DNA from: Arthrobacter sp. TMP15
GTDB lineage: Bacteria > Actinomycetota > Actinomycetes > Actinomycetales > Micrococcaceae
Assembly: GCF_039529835.1 (NCBI RefSeq)
Contig: NZ_CP154262.1
Coordinates: 3,534,001-3,598,000, forward strand
Direction: 5' to 3'
DNA: 64,000 nt
In this document: in pieces, positions 1 to 8,532 of the stretch
How positions within the stretch are numbered: position 1 is the stretch's first letter
Layout of the letters: each line of letters opens with the position of its first letter
Position numbers and translations under genes: made by a program
The notes under the pieces: generated by a model
The model's database searches: none
Told to the model about the DNA's origin: nothing
The model's input: the letters and a program-made list of their open reading frames with translations, nothing else

Positions 1-671
1 ACGCGGTGAAACTCGATGGGGCCACAAGGATGGCCAATGACGGTGAGGTACGCCTCGAGTGGTCTCACCGTCCAGGTTCTGCAGTGGATCTTGACGGCGG
101 AAAACTGGCAGGTTTGCTCTCTGTTTTGAAACCAGCCGGCAGTGGCGGCGTTCTGGCACAAACTGCGGCTTCTTACAACGCACTAGCGCAAAAACTGGCA
201 GGAAGTCTCAACGTTGTCCATCAAAGCGGAGTCACCTCCGAAGGCGCCCCCGGAGGTGACTTTTTTAAAATTACAGCTGGTGTACCGGCCGCTCTAGGCC
301 TTACCGTGGTGCCAACCTCAGCCAAAGAGATAGCCGCTGGAGCCGTCAATATGGGTGGAAAAGATGGGTCAATAGCCGATAAAATCTCACAGCTGGGCAA
401 ACAACCCGACTCCGCTGATGCCTTGTGGTCAGACACTGTGGTTCGTCTTGGCGTTGAGATTCAGGCAGGCCTCCAGCAAGCCACCCTCTCAGATGTCTCC
501 TTGACGAACGCCCTCTCCAACCAGCAGGCAAACGCGTCGGTGGACCTTGACGAGGAGAACGTGAACCTGCTGACGTATCAACGCGCATACCAAGCGGCTG
601 CCCGTGTCATGACAGCCGTCGATGAAGCACTTGACGTTCTCATCAACCAAACCGGAAGGGTGGGTCGTTAA
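1..671 (+). CDS. flgK: Flagellar hook-associated protein FlgK, C-terminal part (5' end outside window)
   Basis: FlgK (HAP1) joins the flagellar hook to the filament. The reading frame is already open at the window edge, so the gene starts upstream and about the last 220 residues are visible. The last 40 residues carry the typical FlgK/FlgE C-terminal helix, with NLLTYQRAYQAAARVM followed by a DEALDVLINQ tail, which packs in the D0 coiled coil of axial proteins. The middle is a variable Ala/Gly/Ser-rich region. The stop codon is separated by one base from the flgL start, so the two are co-transcribed and probably translationally coupled. Assignment rests on the C-terminal motif and on the neighbours flgL and fliW. 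Confidence 0.9.
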   Translation, partial: AVKLDGATRMANDGEVRLEWSHRPGSAVDLDGGKLAGLLSVLKPAGSGGVLAQTAASYNALAQKLAGSLNVVHQSGVTSEGAPGGDFFKITAGVPAALGLTVVPTSAKEIAAGAVNMGGKDGSIADKISQLGKQPDSADALWSDTVVRLGVEIQAGLQQATLSDVSLTNALSNQQANASVDLDEENVNLLTYQRAYQAAARVMTAVDEALDVLINQTGRVGR

Positions 672-672
672 T

Positions 673-1560
673 ATGATCTCGCGTGTCACCATGCAAACCA
701 CCTCAGCAGCCGCGCAGCGCGGAGTCCAAGCCAATGCGGCCAAACTAGCCGAGGCCCAGCTGCGGGCAAACACCCTGCAAAAGAATGTCCGGCTTTCCGA
801 TGATCCTGCAGCGGCCGCTGATTCCATGGCCGTGCGCGCCACACAAACACAGGCAGCCCAGTACGGACGCAATATTGACAGCGGCAATACGTGGATGACT
901 ATGGCCAATGGAGCCCTGGATAGCTCCGTGACTCTGTTGCAGCGCGTGCAGTTCCTGTCCATTCAGGGAGCCAATGGCAGTCTTTCCCAAGAAGGAAAAA
1001 ATGCCATCGCTGCCGAACTGGATTCTCTGCACGAGGAATTGCTAGTCCACGCCAACACTAAAGTTTTGGGTCGGAATATCTTTGCCGGCAACTCTGGTGC
1101 CAACAACGCGTTCGAAGACGGTGCACCACCGACATTCACCGGCGCGGATGGGAGTGTTGTTACCCGGCGCATCAGCGCAGAATCAACGCTTCGGGTTGAT
1201 GCCGACGGGGCAGCCATCTTCGGCACAGGTGCGAGCTCGGTCTTTGGCTTGATTTCAAAACTCTCTGCTGAAGTATTAGCGGGAAGCCCGGCTTCCGCCA
1301 CCATTGATGAAGTCAACGCCGCTCTAAACAACGTCATTGACAAGCGTTCGGAACTGGGTGCCCGCCACGCAGTTCTGCTCCGTGCCAAGGAAACGAATAT
1401 CACTTCCCAGCTCGATCTGGAAACAGATCGGGCCAACATCGAGGACCTTGACCTTGGACAAGCTATTTTGGAGCTAAAAACACAGGAACTTGCCTACCAA
1501 GCCTCCTTAAGCGTCACCTCAAAAGTGCTGCAGACCACGTTGATGGACTTTCTGCGATGA
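673..1560 (+). CDS. flgL: Flagellar hook-associated protein FlgL
   Basis: FlgL (HAP3) is the second hook-filament junction protein. The chosen ATG at 673 begins MISRVTMQTT and lies one base after the flgK stop; an in-frame start upstream at 622 lies inside flgK and gives an N-terminus that does not fit the family. At 295 residues the protein has normal FlgL length. The N-terminal flagellin-like helix (residues about 5-60, ending in a VRLSDDPAAAADSM segment) and the C-terminal helix (about 255-295, IEDLDLGQAILELKTQELAYQASL) are both recognisable and would form the D0/D1 coiled coil. The stop overlaps the fliW start (ATGA), so expression of the two is coupled. Confidence 0.93.
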   Translation: MISRVTMQTTSAAAQRGVQANAAKLAEAQLRANTLQKNVRLSDDPAAAADSMAVRATQTQAAQYGRNIDSGNTWMTMANGALDSSVTLLQRVQFLSIQGANGSLSQEGKNAIAAELDSLHEELLVHANTKVLGRNIFAGNSGANNAFEDGAPPTFTGADGSVVTRRISAESTLRVDADGAAIFGTGASSVFGLISKLSAEVLAGSPASATIDEVNAALNNVIDKRSELGARHAVLLRAKETNITSQLDLETDRANIEDLDLGQAILELKTQELAYQASLSVTSKVLQTTLMDFLR

Positions 1561-1940
1561 GTTCAGAGGTATTGCACCCCCCCGCTAAGCTCCGATTCGT
1601 GGCTTCCCCGCCAGGGCTTGAGCCTGCCGTGGACTTCATGCTGACCGCGATCGAAGGATCCACCGGGCTCTTTTCCCTCGCAACCGAAGGAAGCACGGCG
1701 CGCCTGTTTGTTTTGGACGCCGCTGAGCATCTGCCGCACTACACGCCAAGGCTCGCTACCTCTGAGCTCGAGCGCATCGGCACCGCCACAGCCACAGTGC
1801 TTGTGGTCGTGAACCCGAGCGCCCAAAGCACGGTCAACCTCGCCGCGCCCATACTTGTCAATGAAGTAACCGGTGCCTGTGTTCAGATCATCTTGGACGA
1901 CGCTAAGTGGCCCCTCAGGGCACCTTTGACGCCCGCCTGA
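1557..1940 (+). CDS. fliW: Flagellar assembly factor FliW
   Basis: FliW is a small cytoplasmic protein that binds flagellin and antagonises the translational repressor CsrA, linking flagellin stock to its synthesis. The 127-residue product has the family pattern: a GLFSL segment, then the run FVLDAAEHLPHYTPRLAT, then VLVVVNPSAQSTVNLAAPILVN and a C-terminal QIILDDAKWPLRAPL. Its ATG overlaps the flgL stop. In many bacteria csrA follows fliW; here the gene is followed by about 85 bp of non-coding DNA, a split hairpin and an insertion sequence, so csrA, if present, is elsewhere. Confidence 0.88.
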   Translation: MSSEVLHPPAKLRFVASPPGLEPAVDFMLTAIEGSTGLFSLATEGSTARLFVLDAAEHLPHYTPRLATSELERIGTATATVLVVVNPSAQSTVNLAAPILVNEVTGACVQIILDDAKWPLRAPLTPA

Positions 1941-2064
1941 AACAAACCGAAACAACCTGAATCAACACAGTTCCATACCAAGAAGCCCCCTCGTTGAGGT
2001 TGGAGATGATGACACCCCGGAGGAATGAACTGCTCCCCGAAAGTTGGACTCGATAAATAAGAGT

Positions 2065-2904
2065 CTACGCAGCCAGTGCCTGAGCCCGATATTCCATCGG
2101 ACTCAGGCACTGCAGCGTTAACGAGATGCGGTCGGTGTTATACCAGTGGATATAGTCCCGGAGTTCGGTGGTGAACACTTCTGTGTCAGTGAATTCTTGA
2201 CGATGGAACATCTCTTCCTTGAGGTGACCGAAGAAGTTTTCCATTACCGAGTTATCTAAACAGTTGCCCCTGCGCGACATGGATTGGGCCATCTCGGCGT
2301 CGCTAAGGAGTTTCTGCCAGCTGGAGTTTTGGTACTGGAATCCTTGGTCTGAATGCATCATCGGGGTCTCGCCCGGGGCGAGGGTGCCAATCGCAGCGAT
2401 GAGTGATTCGTTGGTGAAGGAAACGGTCGGGGACTGGGAAACCGAGTAGGAAACGATCGAGCGGTCAAACAGATCTAACACCGGTGAGAGGTAGACCTTG
2501 CGTTCGGCGATTTTGAACTCAGTCACGTCGGTCACCCATTTGGTGTTCGGCGCATCGGTTTCGAATTCTCGTTTGAGTAGGTTCTCGGCGATCTTACCGA
2601 CCTGGCCTTTGTAAGAGGAATATTTGCGACGGGTACGGACTTTGCAGATCAGGTTCTCCTCACGCATCAGCTTCAGCACGGTCTTGCGTGCGATCTGCCA
2701 GCCGTGGCGTCTCAGGACTGCGTGGATGCGCCGGTGGCCGTAGCGGCCCTTAGCTACGGTGAAAGCCTCGTGGATCTGAGCTCGAAGCTCAGCGTGCCGG
2801 TCAGGGGTTTTGAGTGCCGCTTGACGGTGGAAAAATGTGGAACGAGCCAATCCCGCTGCTTGAAGCAACAGGGGCAGGGCATGGGATGCCTTGAGGGAAA
2901 TCAC
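2065..2904 (-). CDS. IS3-family transposase OrfB (DDE integrase core)
   Basis: Catalytic part of the transposase. It has an HTH_21-like N-terminal region (residues about 30-90, with RYGHRRIHAVLRRHG) followed by the rve integrase core. The acidic triad is visible: D in WVTDVTEF, D in MMHSDQGFQY, and E in NSVMENFFGHLKEE, with the usual NxxxD spacing. The C-terminus WYNTDRISLTLQCLSPMEYR is typical. The annotated start is a GTG, but the same frame is open upstream to an A7 run at 2948-2954 inside the end of OrfA, so the natural product is probably an OrfAB fusion. OrfB lies in the +1 frame relative to OrfA. Confidence 0.95.
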   Translation of the reverse strand: MISLKASHALPLLLQAAGLARSTFFHRQAALKTPDRHAELRAQIHEAFTVAKGRYGHRRIHAVLRRHGWQIARKTVLKLMREENLICKVRTRRKYSSYKGQVGKIAENLLKREFETDAPNTKWVTDVTEFKIAERKVYLSPVLDLFDRSIVSYSVSQSPTVSFTNESLIAAIGTLAPGETPMMHSDQGFQYQNSSWQKLLSDAEMAQSMSRRGNCLDNSVMENFFGHLKEEMFHRQEFTDTEVFTTELRDYIHWYNTDRISLTLQCLSPMEYRAQALAA

Positions 2905-2935
2905 GGTGCTGACTTTCAGCGCCGTGGTTGGTTCC

Positions 2936-3406
2936 TCAAGGCCCGTATTTTTTTAGGTAGGCGTTCTCTGCCGCCAGACGTTCGTTCTCGCGGCGTAGCT
3001 TCTCCAGCTCACTGACTTCAACCGATAGGGTCTCAGGCACAAATTTGGGCCGGCCCTTGGCCTTGGGGCGCAGGCCCTCCTGGCCATAGTCCCGATAGGC
3101 GCGGATCCATGATCGCAAGAGGCCTAGAGAACTGAGCTGATGCATCTGGGCAAGGTCCTGCAGCGTCCCCTTACCGTCGAGATATTGGCGAACAACCGCC
3201 AGCTTGAAATCAAAGGAATACGCCTGCTTAGTTGTTTTGTTTTCCAATACTGCTCTACCCCAGATCTTGAAACGACTTCTCAACTCGCAAATAGCCGACA
3301 CGCTGACTCCCAGCCTTGAGGATACCGCGCGATACCCAAACCCTTCCTCAAACAGATCGACGGCAGCTAGCCGCTGCTCGGCTGTCAATGAACTACGTGG
3401 ACGCAT
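2936..3406 (-). CDS. IS3-family transposase OrfA (DNA-binding)
   Basis: A 156-residue DNA-binding subunit with two helix-turn-helix segments (residues about 8-50 around GFGYRAVSSRLGVSVSAI, and about 65-110 around GTLQDLAQMHQLSSLGLLRSW), as in IS150-type OrfA. A C-terminal leucine zipper (about 128-152, VSELEKLRRENERLAAENAYLKK) usually mediates OrfA/OrfAB multimerisation. It binds the inverted repeats and, by itself, is often a regulator of transposition. It ends just after the A7 run where frameshifting to OrfB would occur. Confidence 0.92.
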   Translation of the reverse strand: MRPRSSLTAEQRLAAVDLFEEGFGYRAVSSRLGVSVSAICELRSRFKIWGRAVLENKTTKQAYSFDFKLAVVRQYLDGKGTLQDLAQMHQLSSLGLLRSWIRAYRDYGQEGLRPKAKGRPKFVPETLSVEVSELEKLRRENERLAAENAYLKKYGP

Positions 3407-3527
3407 GAAAAACTCCCCGAAAGTAAGGTACTGAATTATTCAGTCCAACTTTCGGGGAGCAGTTCAGAACGATGGGGTTTCATCACCTCCAACCTCTACG
3501 AGCGAGAACACGGCAGGGACAGCGCCG

Positions 3528-4739
3528 CTAGTCTAGGTAGCCGTTGGGGTTGAGCACGTATTTCGTGGCCGCACCGGCGTCGAACTCGGCATAGCCGCGT
3601 GGGGCATCGGCGAGTGAGATGGCCTGGGCGTTGACGTTCTTGGCAATCTGCACCTTCTCATGCAGGATCGCCATCATCAGCCCCCGGTTGTACTTCATGA
3701 CAGGGCACTGACCGGTGGTGAATGCCAGCGACTTTGCCCAACCGGTTCCCAGGCTCAATGACAATGAACCCTTTTTGGCAGCCTCGTCGGTGCCACCCGG
3801 ATCACCCGTGACATACAGGCCAGGAATGCCCAGAGAACCGCCTGCAGCTGTAATGTCCATAAGCGAGTTCAGCACCGTGGCCGGGGCCTCGCCCGCGCCG
3901 TGGCCGTGGCCTTTGGCCTCGAACCCCACTGCATCTACTGCACAGTCAACTTCTGGCACACCGAGAAGTTGCTCGATCTGCGGCCCGGGGTCCCCCTGAG
4001 AGAGGTCGATGCTCTCGCAGCCGAAGGTTCGCGCCTGAGCCAACCTGTCGGCGTTCATGTCACCTACAATCACCACTGCGGCTCCCAGCAGGTGTGCGCT
4101 CGTGGCCGCGGCGAGGCCAACTGGGCCTGCCCCAGCAATGTAGACAGTGGATCCCACGGTCACCCCGGCCGTGACTGCACCGTGAAACCCTGTGGGAAAA
4201 ATATCCGAAAGCATGGTCAGGTCCATCATCTTTTCCAGAGCCTGATCACGGTCTGGGAACTTCAACAGGTTCCAGTCGGCGTACGGCACCAGCACGTATT
4301 CCGCCTGGCCGCCCACCCAGCCGCCCATGTCAACATAGCCGTAGGCGCTGCCTGGCCTATCCGGGTTTACATTCAGGCAGATGCCCGTCTTGCGCTCCTT
4401 GCAGTTGCGGCAGCGCCCACAGGAAATATTGAAAGGGACTGAGCAGATATCCCCCACCTTGATAAATTCAACGTCCGGACCCGCTTCCACCACTTCACCG
4501 GTGATTTCGTGGCCCAAGACCAGATCCGAAGGGGCTGTGGTGCGTCCTCGCACCATGTGCTGGTCGGAACCGCAAATGTTGGTGGCAACAGTCTTGAGAA
4601 TGACGCCGTGGGGAACCTTGCGCCCCACATTGGCCGAGTTGACTCCCGGTCCGTCTTTGAGTTCGAACGTCGGGTAATCGATATCAATGACTTCAACGAC
4701 GCCGGGGCTCTTGTAGGCAACGGCCTTGTTTCCTGACAT
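3528..4739 (-). CDS. fdhA: Glutathione-independent formaldehyde dehydrogenase (zinc, NAD)
   Basis: A medium-chain zinc dehydrogenase closest in pattern to Pseudomonas putida FdhA, which oxidises or dismutates formaldehyde with tightly bound NAD and no thiol cofactor. At 403 residues it has the length of that subfamily. Visible features: catalytic zinc ligands C56 (NICGSDQH) and H77 (GHEITGE), structural zinc cysteines C107, C110, C113 and C121, and the Rossmann loop GAGPVG at 203-208. The NICGSDQHMVRGR motif and the GWVGGQAEYV segment are characteristic of FdhA. A good ribosome site (AAGGGA) precedes the ATG. It is monocistronic and convergent with fliW. Related aldehyde dismutases are the main alternative. 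Confidence 0.88.
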   Translation of the reverse strand: MSGNKAVAYKSPGVVEVIDIDYPTFELKDGPGVNSANVGRKVPHGVILKTVATNICGSDQHMVRGRTTAPSDLVLGHEITGEVVEAGPDVEFIKVGDICSVPFNISCGRCRNCKERKTGICLNVNPDRPGSAYGYVDMGGWVGGQAEYVLVPYADWNLLKFPDRDQALEKMMDLTMLSDIFPTGFHGAVTAGVTVGSTVYIAGAGPVGLAAATSAHLLGAAVVIVGDMNADRLAQARTFGCESIDLSQGDPGPQIEQLLGVPEVDCAVDAVGFEAKGHGHGAGEAPATVLNSLMDITAAGGSLGIPGLYVTGDPGGTDEAAKKGSLSLSLGTGWAKSLAFTTGQCPVMKYNRGLMMAILHEKVQIAKNVNAQAISLADAPRGYAEFDAGAATKYVLNPNGYLD

Positions 4740-4893
4740 GGTGGTGCATCCCTTCTAGTCAGTTCAGAGAGCATCAGCTGACACTCCCCAGTGCAACGAG
4801 AAAAACCCCACCAACAGGTACTGGCATTTGTTAACCGTCCGAATGGAACACCATCGAGCCATGTGGGGTCGCTGCCAGCCTATGCCTGAGCGA

Positions 4894-5412
4894 TCAAATA
4901 TGTAAGGGCAGATCCTTGATGTAGGCCGCCTGCCCACCGTGTTGGATGCAATCATCGAGAATACTGATGAGCCGCACTCCCAAAGTCACCGGCGGGCTCC
5001 ACTGTTTGTCTACAATCCGCTCCAAGTCAGAATCTGTCAGTGAGCCCACAAATTCCAGACTCTGGGCTTGGACGGCCGTCTGGTAGTCGCGCAACAGGGC
5101 AATAGATTCAATATGAACCGCTGACACCTGCTCACTTGTATGCCCATACCCGGTGTCGCCCGGCTCAAGGTCAAAAGCAAAGCGTGCGGCATAATCTTCA
5201 TCGCTCCAGAGGGATTGCGCCCCAGCTACGTCAGCAATTTGTTCGTCTTGACCACGGCTCAGGTGCCACAGCAGCCACGAAATGGAATTCCCTGTCCCGC
5301 CCGGGCGCCAATTTGCCCGCTCCGGCACCAATCCGTTAAGGACACCTGTGACAATGGTGTCGATCCGGCCAAACGCATCTGTCAATAGTTCAGAAGTTCT
5401 CATGGTCGCCAT
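4894..5412 (-). CDS. DinB-fold (DUF664-like) protein in the lut operon
   Basis: A 172-residue protein of the DinB / mycothiol-dependent enzyme superfamily: four-helix proteins that often bind a metal through three histidines. Visible are an ISWLLWHLSRGQDEQ helix (first His) and a DCIQHGGQAAYIKDL C-terminal helix (last His), which match the metal-binding pattern of the DUF664 branch. The start was set at the ATG at 5412 (MATMRTSEL); a second ATG nine bases on is also possible. It lies 56 bp downstream of lutC on the same strand, so it is probably co-transcribed. A mycothiol S-transferase role is plausible for an actinobacterium but is inference. Confidence 0.72.
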   Translation of the reverse strand: MATMRTSELLTDAFGRIDTIVTGVLNGLVPERANWRPGGTGNSISWLLWHLSRGQDEQIADVAGAQSLWSDEDYAARFAFDLEPGDTGYGHTSEQVSAVHIESIALLRDYQTAVQAQSLEFVGSLTDSDLERIVDKQWSPPVTLGVRLISILDDCIQHGGQAAYIKDLPLHI

Positions 5413-5468
5413 GTTTCCACTGCCAGCCAGTCTTGGGAACCCCAACGGGATACTCACAAAACAGAGCA

Positions 5469-6128
5469 CTACCTCACAATGATGACGTCGAGCGTCCGGG
5501 GCCCGTGCACTCCTTCAACGCGCTCAAGTTCTATATCGCTTGTGGCACTGGGTCCGCTGATCCAAGTCTGCGCCCGGGTAGCTTCCAACCGGGCAATCGC
5601 CTCCGGCAGCACCTCCACGATGTCACAAGCACGCAAGATACAAATGTGCCTATCGGGAACAAGCGAAATGATCCGTCGGCCCTGATTATCGCTAGCGTCA
5701 AGCATGATCGTTCCGGTCTCTGAAACAGCCACGGCAGCAGCAGTCACCACGGCGTCCACAGCATCCAGCTCCGCCACGGTGAGCCGGTTCTCCGGTGAGT
5801 CAACAAGCACAGCCAGCGTCCCGGCGTCGTTCTTCTCTTCCGGGGAAAACTCTGGAGCGAGCCTCGAAAGCCACTCCCGCTCAAGCCCATGCGGCACCAC
5901 AATCGAGGCACTACCGGAGAGTAGTTGTGCAAGCTTGGCCGGCGCATCGGCTGCCGAAGTGAGGAACACGTTGGCCTTGTAATCAACCAGGCGCTCAACA
6001 AGCTGATCCAGGCGTTGCGCATCAGTCATCTCTGAGCTGCGGCGGTACTCCCGTGGCACAACGGGAGTTTTTGGGGCATCACGCAGAGCCGATTTGATCC
6101 GGTTCATGATGTCCTCGCGGGCGCTCAT
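5469..6128 (-). CDS. lutC: L-lactate utilization protein LutC (LUD domain)
   Basis: LutC is the LUD-domain subunit of the LutABC complex, which oxidises L-lactate to pyruvate. The 219-residue length fits. The C-terminal half carries the conserved AAAVAVSETGTIMLDASDNQGRR segment and the VPDRHICILRACDIVE strand of the family. It overlaps lutB by 4 bp (ATGA), so it is translationally coupled within the lutA-lutB-lutC transcript. The N-terminal REDIMNRIKSALRDAP helix is also typical. Confidence 0.93.
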   Translation of the reverse strand: MSAREDIMNRIKSALRDAPKTPVVPREYRRSSEMTDAQRLDQLVERLVDYKANVFLTSAADAPAKLAQLLSGSASIVVPHGLEREWLSRLAPEFSPEEKNDAGTLAVLVDSPENRLTVAELDAVDAVVTAAAVAVSETGTIMLDASDNQGRRIISLVPDRHICILRACDIVEVLPEAIARLEATRAQTWISGPSATSDIELERVEGVHGPRTLDVIIVR

Positions 6129-7645
6129 GCCTGCTCCCCCAACTCGGTTTCAGGTACGACGGCGGCACGGCCCTGATGTTCTTTATCCCACCATTGGCGG
6201 AATGATTGGTTTGGCGGGGCGGGGATATCTCTGCTTTGCGTCCAGCCACTTGCGATTCCGGGGAGTCTCTTGATGATTTTGTCCCGGCCGGCTGCTAGCC
6301 TGCCTAACGGCAGGCCCTTCTCCAGCAGGTTCATATGCGAGCCCTTGGCAAACGCCCACTCTGCGCCCTTCATCATGAGGTCCATTTGAGTGGGAGCCTT
6401 CACCTTGGCGCGTTTTGAGTCCACGTCTTCTCCACGCAGATGGACAAGAATTTCGGGGATGTTAATCTTCACCGGGCAGGCATCAAAGCAGGCGCCGCAC
6501 AATGATGAGGCATACGGCAGTGAACTGTTTTCCTCCGCCTTAATACCTGTCATGAGCGGGGAAAGAATCGCGCCGATGGGACCCGGATAGGTAGAACCGT
6601 AAGCATGACCGCCAGTGCGTTCATAGACGGGGCACACATTCATGCAGGCTGAACAACGGATACAGTTCAGCGCTGTTCGGCCCATTTCATCATCCAATGC
6701 GGCCGTGCGCCCGTTATCCAGCATGACCAGATGGACATTTTGGGGCCCGTCCCCGGGCGTGACGCCTGTCCACAGTGAAGTGTAGGGGTTCATCCGCTCA
6801 CCCGTGGAGGATCTGGGCAACAGTTGCATGAACACCTCAAGGTCAGTCCATGAGGGCAGAAGCTTCTCAATCCCCATGACAGTAATGAGGGTTTCCGGCA
6901 GGGTCAGGCACATTCGTCCGTTGCCCTCAGACTCCACAACCGTCAGTGTGCCAGTGTCTGCAAGACCAAAGTTAGCTCCCGAAATGGCTACTTTGGCGGA
7001 AAGGAACTTCTTACGCAGATGTTTCCGAGCCGCTTCGGCCAGACGGGCCGGATCATCTGTGAGATTGGGATCTACCATGGGCATTTCCCGCAGAAAGATC
7101 TCCCGAACCTGGCTGCGGTTCTTGTGAATGGCAGGAACCAGAATGTGGCTGGGCTTGTCATGATCCAGTTGCACAATGAGTTCGGCAAGGTCAGTTTCGT
7201 ACGCTGCAATGCCTTGCTCTTGTAGGTATTTGTTCAAACCAATTTCCTGGGTGGCCATGGACTTAACCTTCACCACCTCTGTTTCGCCAGTTTCCCTGAT
7301 GAGAGCCGTGACAATTTCATTGGCTTCCTGGGCGTCGCGAGCCCAATGAATGATGCCGCCTCGGGCGGTGAAATTTGCTTCAAACTGCTCCAATAATGCG
7401 GGCAGGTTGGCCATAGTTGCATCCTTGATGGCACTGCCGGCGTTGCGCATGTCTTCCCAATCGGGCAACTCCGCAACAACCTTCAGCCGCTTGTCCCGGA
7501 TGGTGTGGGTTGCATGCCCCAAGTTGGCACGCAATTGGGCATTCCCTAGTTCTCGGTGGGCTGCTTGTGGGAAGGGTTCGCTGGCATGGAGGTTGCCTGT
7601 TCCGTAGACCGGCAACGCCGGCATACCTAAGAAAGTGTTAGTCAT
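6125..7645 (-). CDS. lutB: L-lactate utilization protein LutB (iron-sulfur)
   Basis: Iron-sulfur subunit of the LutABC lactate oxidation complex. The first 300 residues form a LUD-type domain, with the signature ISGANFGLADTGTLTVVESEGNGR. A ferredoxin-like region follows, with two clusters: C328-x2-C331-x2-C334-x3-C338-P, and C383-x2-C386-x3-C390-P. Length 506 is somewhat above the usual 470-480 because of a short N-terminal extension. It overlaps lutA and lutC by 4 bp on either side, giving a tight operon. Confidence 0.95.
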   Translation of the reverse strand: MTNTFLGMPALPVYGTGNLHASEPFPQAAHRELGNAQLRANLGHATHTIRDKRLKVVAELPDWEDMRNAGSAIKDATMANLPALLEQFEANFTARGGIIHWARDAQEANEIVTALIRETGETEVVKVKSMATQEIGLNKYLQEQGIAAYETDLAELIVQLDHDKPSHILVPAIHKNRSQVREIFLREMPMVDPNLTDDPARLAEAARKHLRKKFLSAKVAISGANFGLADTGTLTVVESEGNGRMCLTLPETLITVMGIEKLLPSWTDLEVFMQLLPRSSTGERMNPYTSLWTGVTPGDGPQNVHLVMLDNGRTAALDDEMGRTALNCIRCSACMNVCPVYERTGGHAYGSTYPGPIGAILSPLMTGIKAEENSSLPYASSLCGACFDACPVKINIPEILVHLRGEDVDSKRAKVKAPTQMDLMMKGAEWAFAKGSHMNLLEKGLPLGRLAAGRDKIIKRLPGIASGWTQSRDIPAPPNQSFRQWWDKEHQGRAAVVPETELGEQA

Positions 7646-8439
7646 CTTTTGCTCCCCGCCAATTTCACTTCACCGGTGACTGTAATAGGATTTGCCATGG
7701 TGCTGGCCAGGATCTCGGCAAAATGCAGAGTGCCCACATCGCTCCCCTGCCGGGATAGCCCGCCGCCAATATGCATCAGACAACTCGCGTCACCGCCGGA
7801 ACAAAGTTCCGCTCCTGTTCCGCAAATATTTTCTGCCTTGTCGACGTTCATGGCACTGGAGACATCAGCATTTTTCATGGAGAACGTGCCACCAAAGCCG
7901 CAACACTGATCCGCTTCGGGCAATGCGAGCATTTCAATCCCGCCCACGCTTGCAAGCAAATTTAGTTGCCGGTCTTCTAGGCGTAGCAGCCGCATTCCGT
8001 GACAACTAGGGTGGTAGGTGACCTTATGGGGGAAGTAAGAGCCCAGTTGCTGAGCGGCGTTGGTGATGCCCAGAACGTCGGTCAGCAACTGTGAGAGTTC
8101 ATAGGTTTTGGCACCCACCACCGCGGCACGTGCTTCGAGCTCTGTGTCACCGCAACGGCGGGCCACTAATTCATGCTGGTGCTTCACGCTGGCTACGCAC
8201 GAGCCAGAAGGTGCCACCGCGACGTCGTAATCTTCTGTATCGAAGGCCTGCACATGGTTGGCGACCACGGTATGAGCTTCCTTGAAATAACCCGAGTTAA
8301 CATGCATTTGCCCACAGCAGGCCTGCCCGCGGGGGAAAACCACCTGATGTCCGAGCCGTTCCAAGATGGCGACGGTGGCCTGCGCCGTGCGCGGATACAT
8401 GGCGTCCACGATGCATGTGGCAAAGAGCGCAATTTTCAT
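7642..8439 (-). CDS. lutA: L-lactate utilization protein LutA (CCG domains)
   Basis: LutA has two cysteine-rich CCG domains related to the heterodisulfide reductase B and GlpC families and acts with LutB and LutC in L-lactate oxidation. The two CCG motifs are at residues 41-43 (ACCGQMH) and 179-181 (QCCGFGGTF), with supporting cysteines C81, C146 and C220. The ATG at 8439 was chosen over a GTG nine bases upstream because GGGGA lies just before it as a ribosome site. It is the first gene of the operon, whose promoter must lie in the 93 bp before the deaminase stop or inside that gene. Confidence 0.93.
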   Translation of the reverse strand: MKIALFATCIVDAMYPRTAQATVAILERLGHQVVFPRGQACCGQMHVNSGYFKEAHTVVANHVQAFDTEDYDVAVAPSGSCVASVKHQHELVARRCGDTELEARAAVVGAKTYELSQLLTDVLGITNAAQQLGSYFPHKVTYHPSCHGMRLLRLEDRQLNLLASVGGIEMLALPEADQCCGFGGTFSMKNADVSSAMNVDKAENICGTGAELCSGGDASCLMHIGGGLSRQGSDVGTLHFAEILASTMANPITVTGEVKLAGSKR

Positions 8440-8532
8440 GTTCCCCACTGTAGGACAAATTCGCAGGGATGTGGACTGACCACACCCTAAGTTGTTAAAA
8501 GCCTCGCGAATTTGGGCTTTACGTGGGTCCCG

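Larger units (their letters stand above)
2026..3467 (-). mobile_element. IS3-family insertion sequence (IS150-like), complete
   Basis: A 1442-bp element bounded by perfect 25-bp inverted repeats (2026-2050 and 3443-3467) that start TG and end CA, as expected for IS3 elements. The flanks carry a 3-bp direct repeat GAA (2023-2025 and 3468-3470), which fits the 3-4 bp target duplications of the family. It encodes two minus-strand frames, OrfA (helix-turn-helix and leucine zipper) and OrfB (DDE integrase core). Perfect ends and intact frames suggest a fairly recent insertion. Confidence 0.95.
1990..3502. repeat. Palindrome (TTGAGGTTGGAGAT family) split by the IS element
   Basis: Left arm 1990-2018 and right arm 3475-3502 are inverted copies of each other: about 28 bp with two mismatches and one single-base gap. 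Removing the insertion sequence and one copy of its 3-bp duplication brings the arms together around an 11-base loop. The hairpin sits between convergent fliW and fdhA, so it may have served as a bidirectional terminator. The core TTGAGGTTGGAGAT recurs at 22211-22226 and, as TGAGATTGGAGATAA, in the palindrome at 22241-22297, so it appears to be a dispersed intergenic repeat family. Confidence 0.85.
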
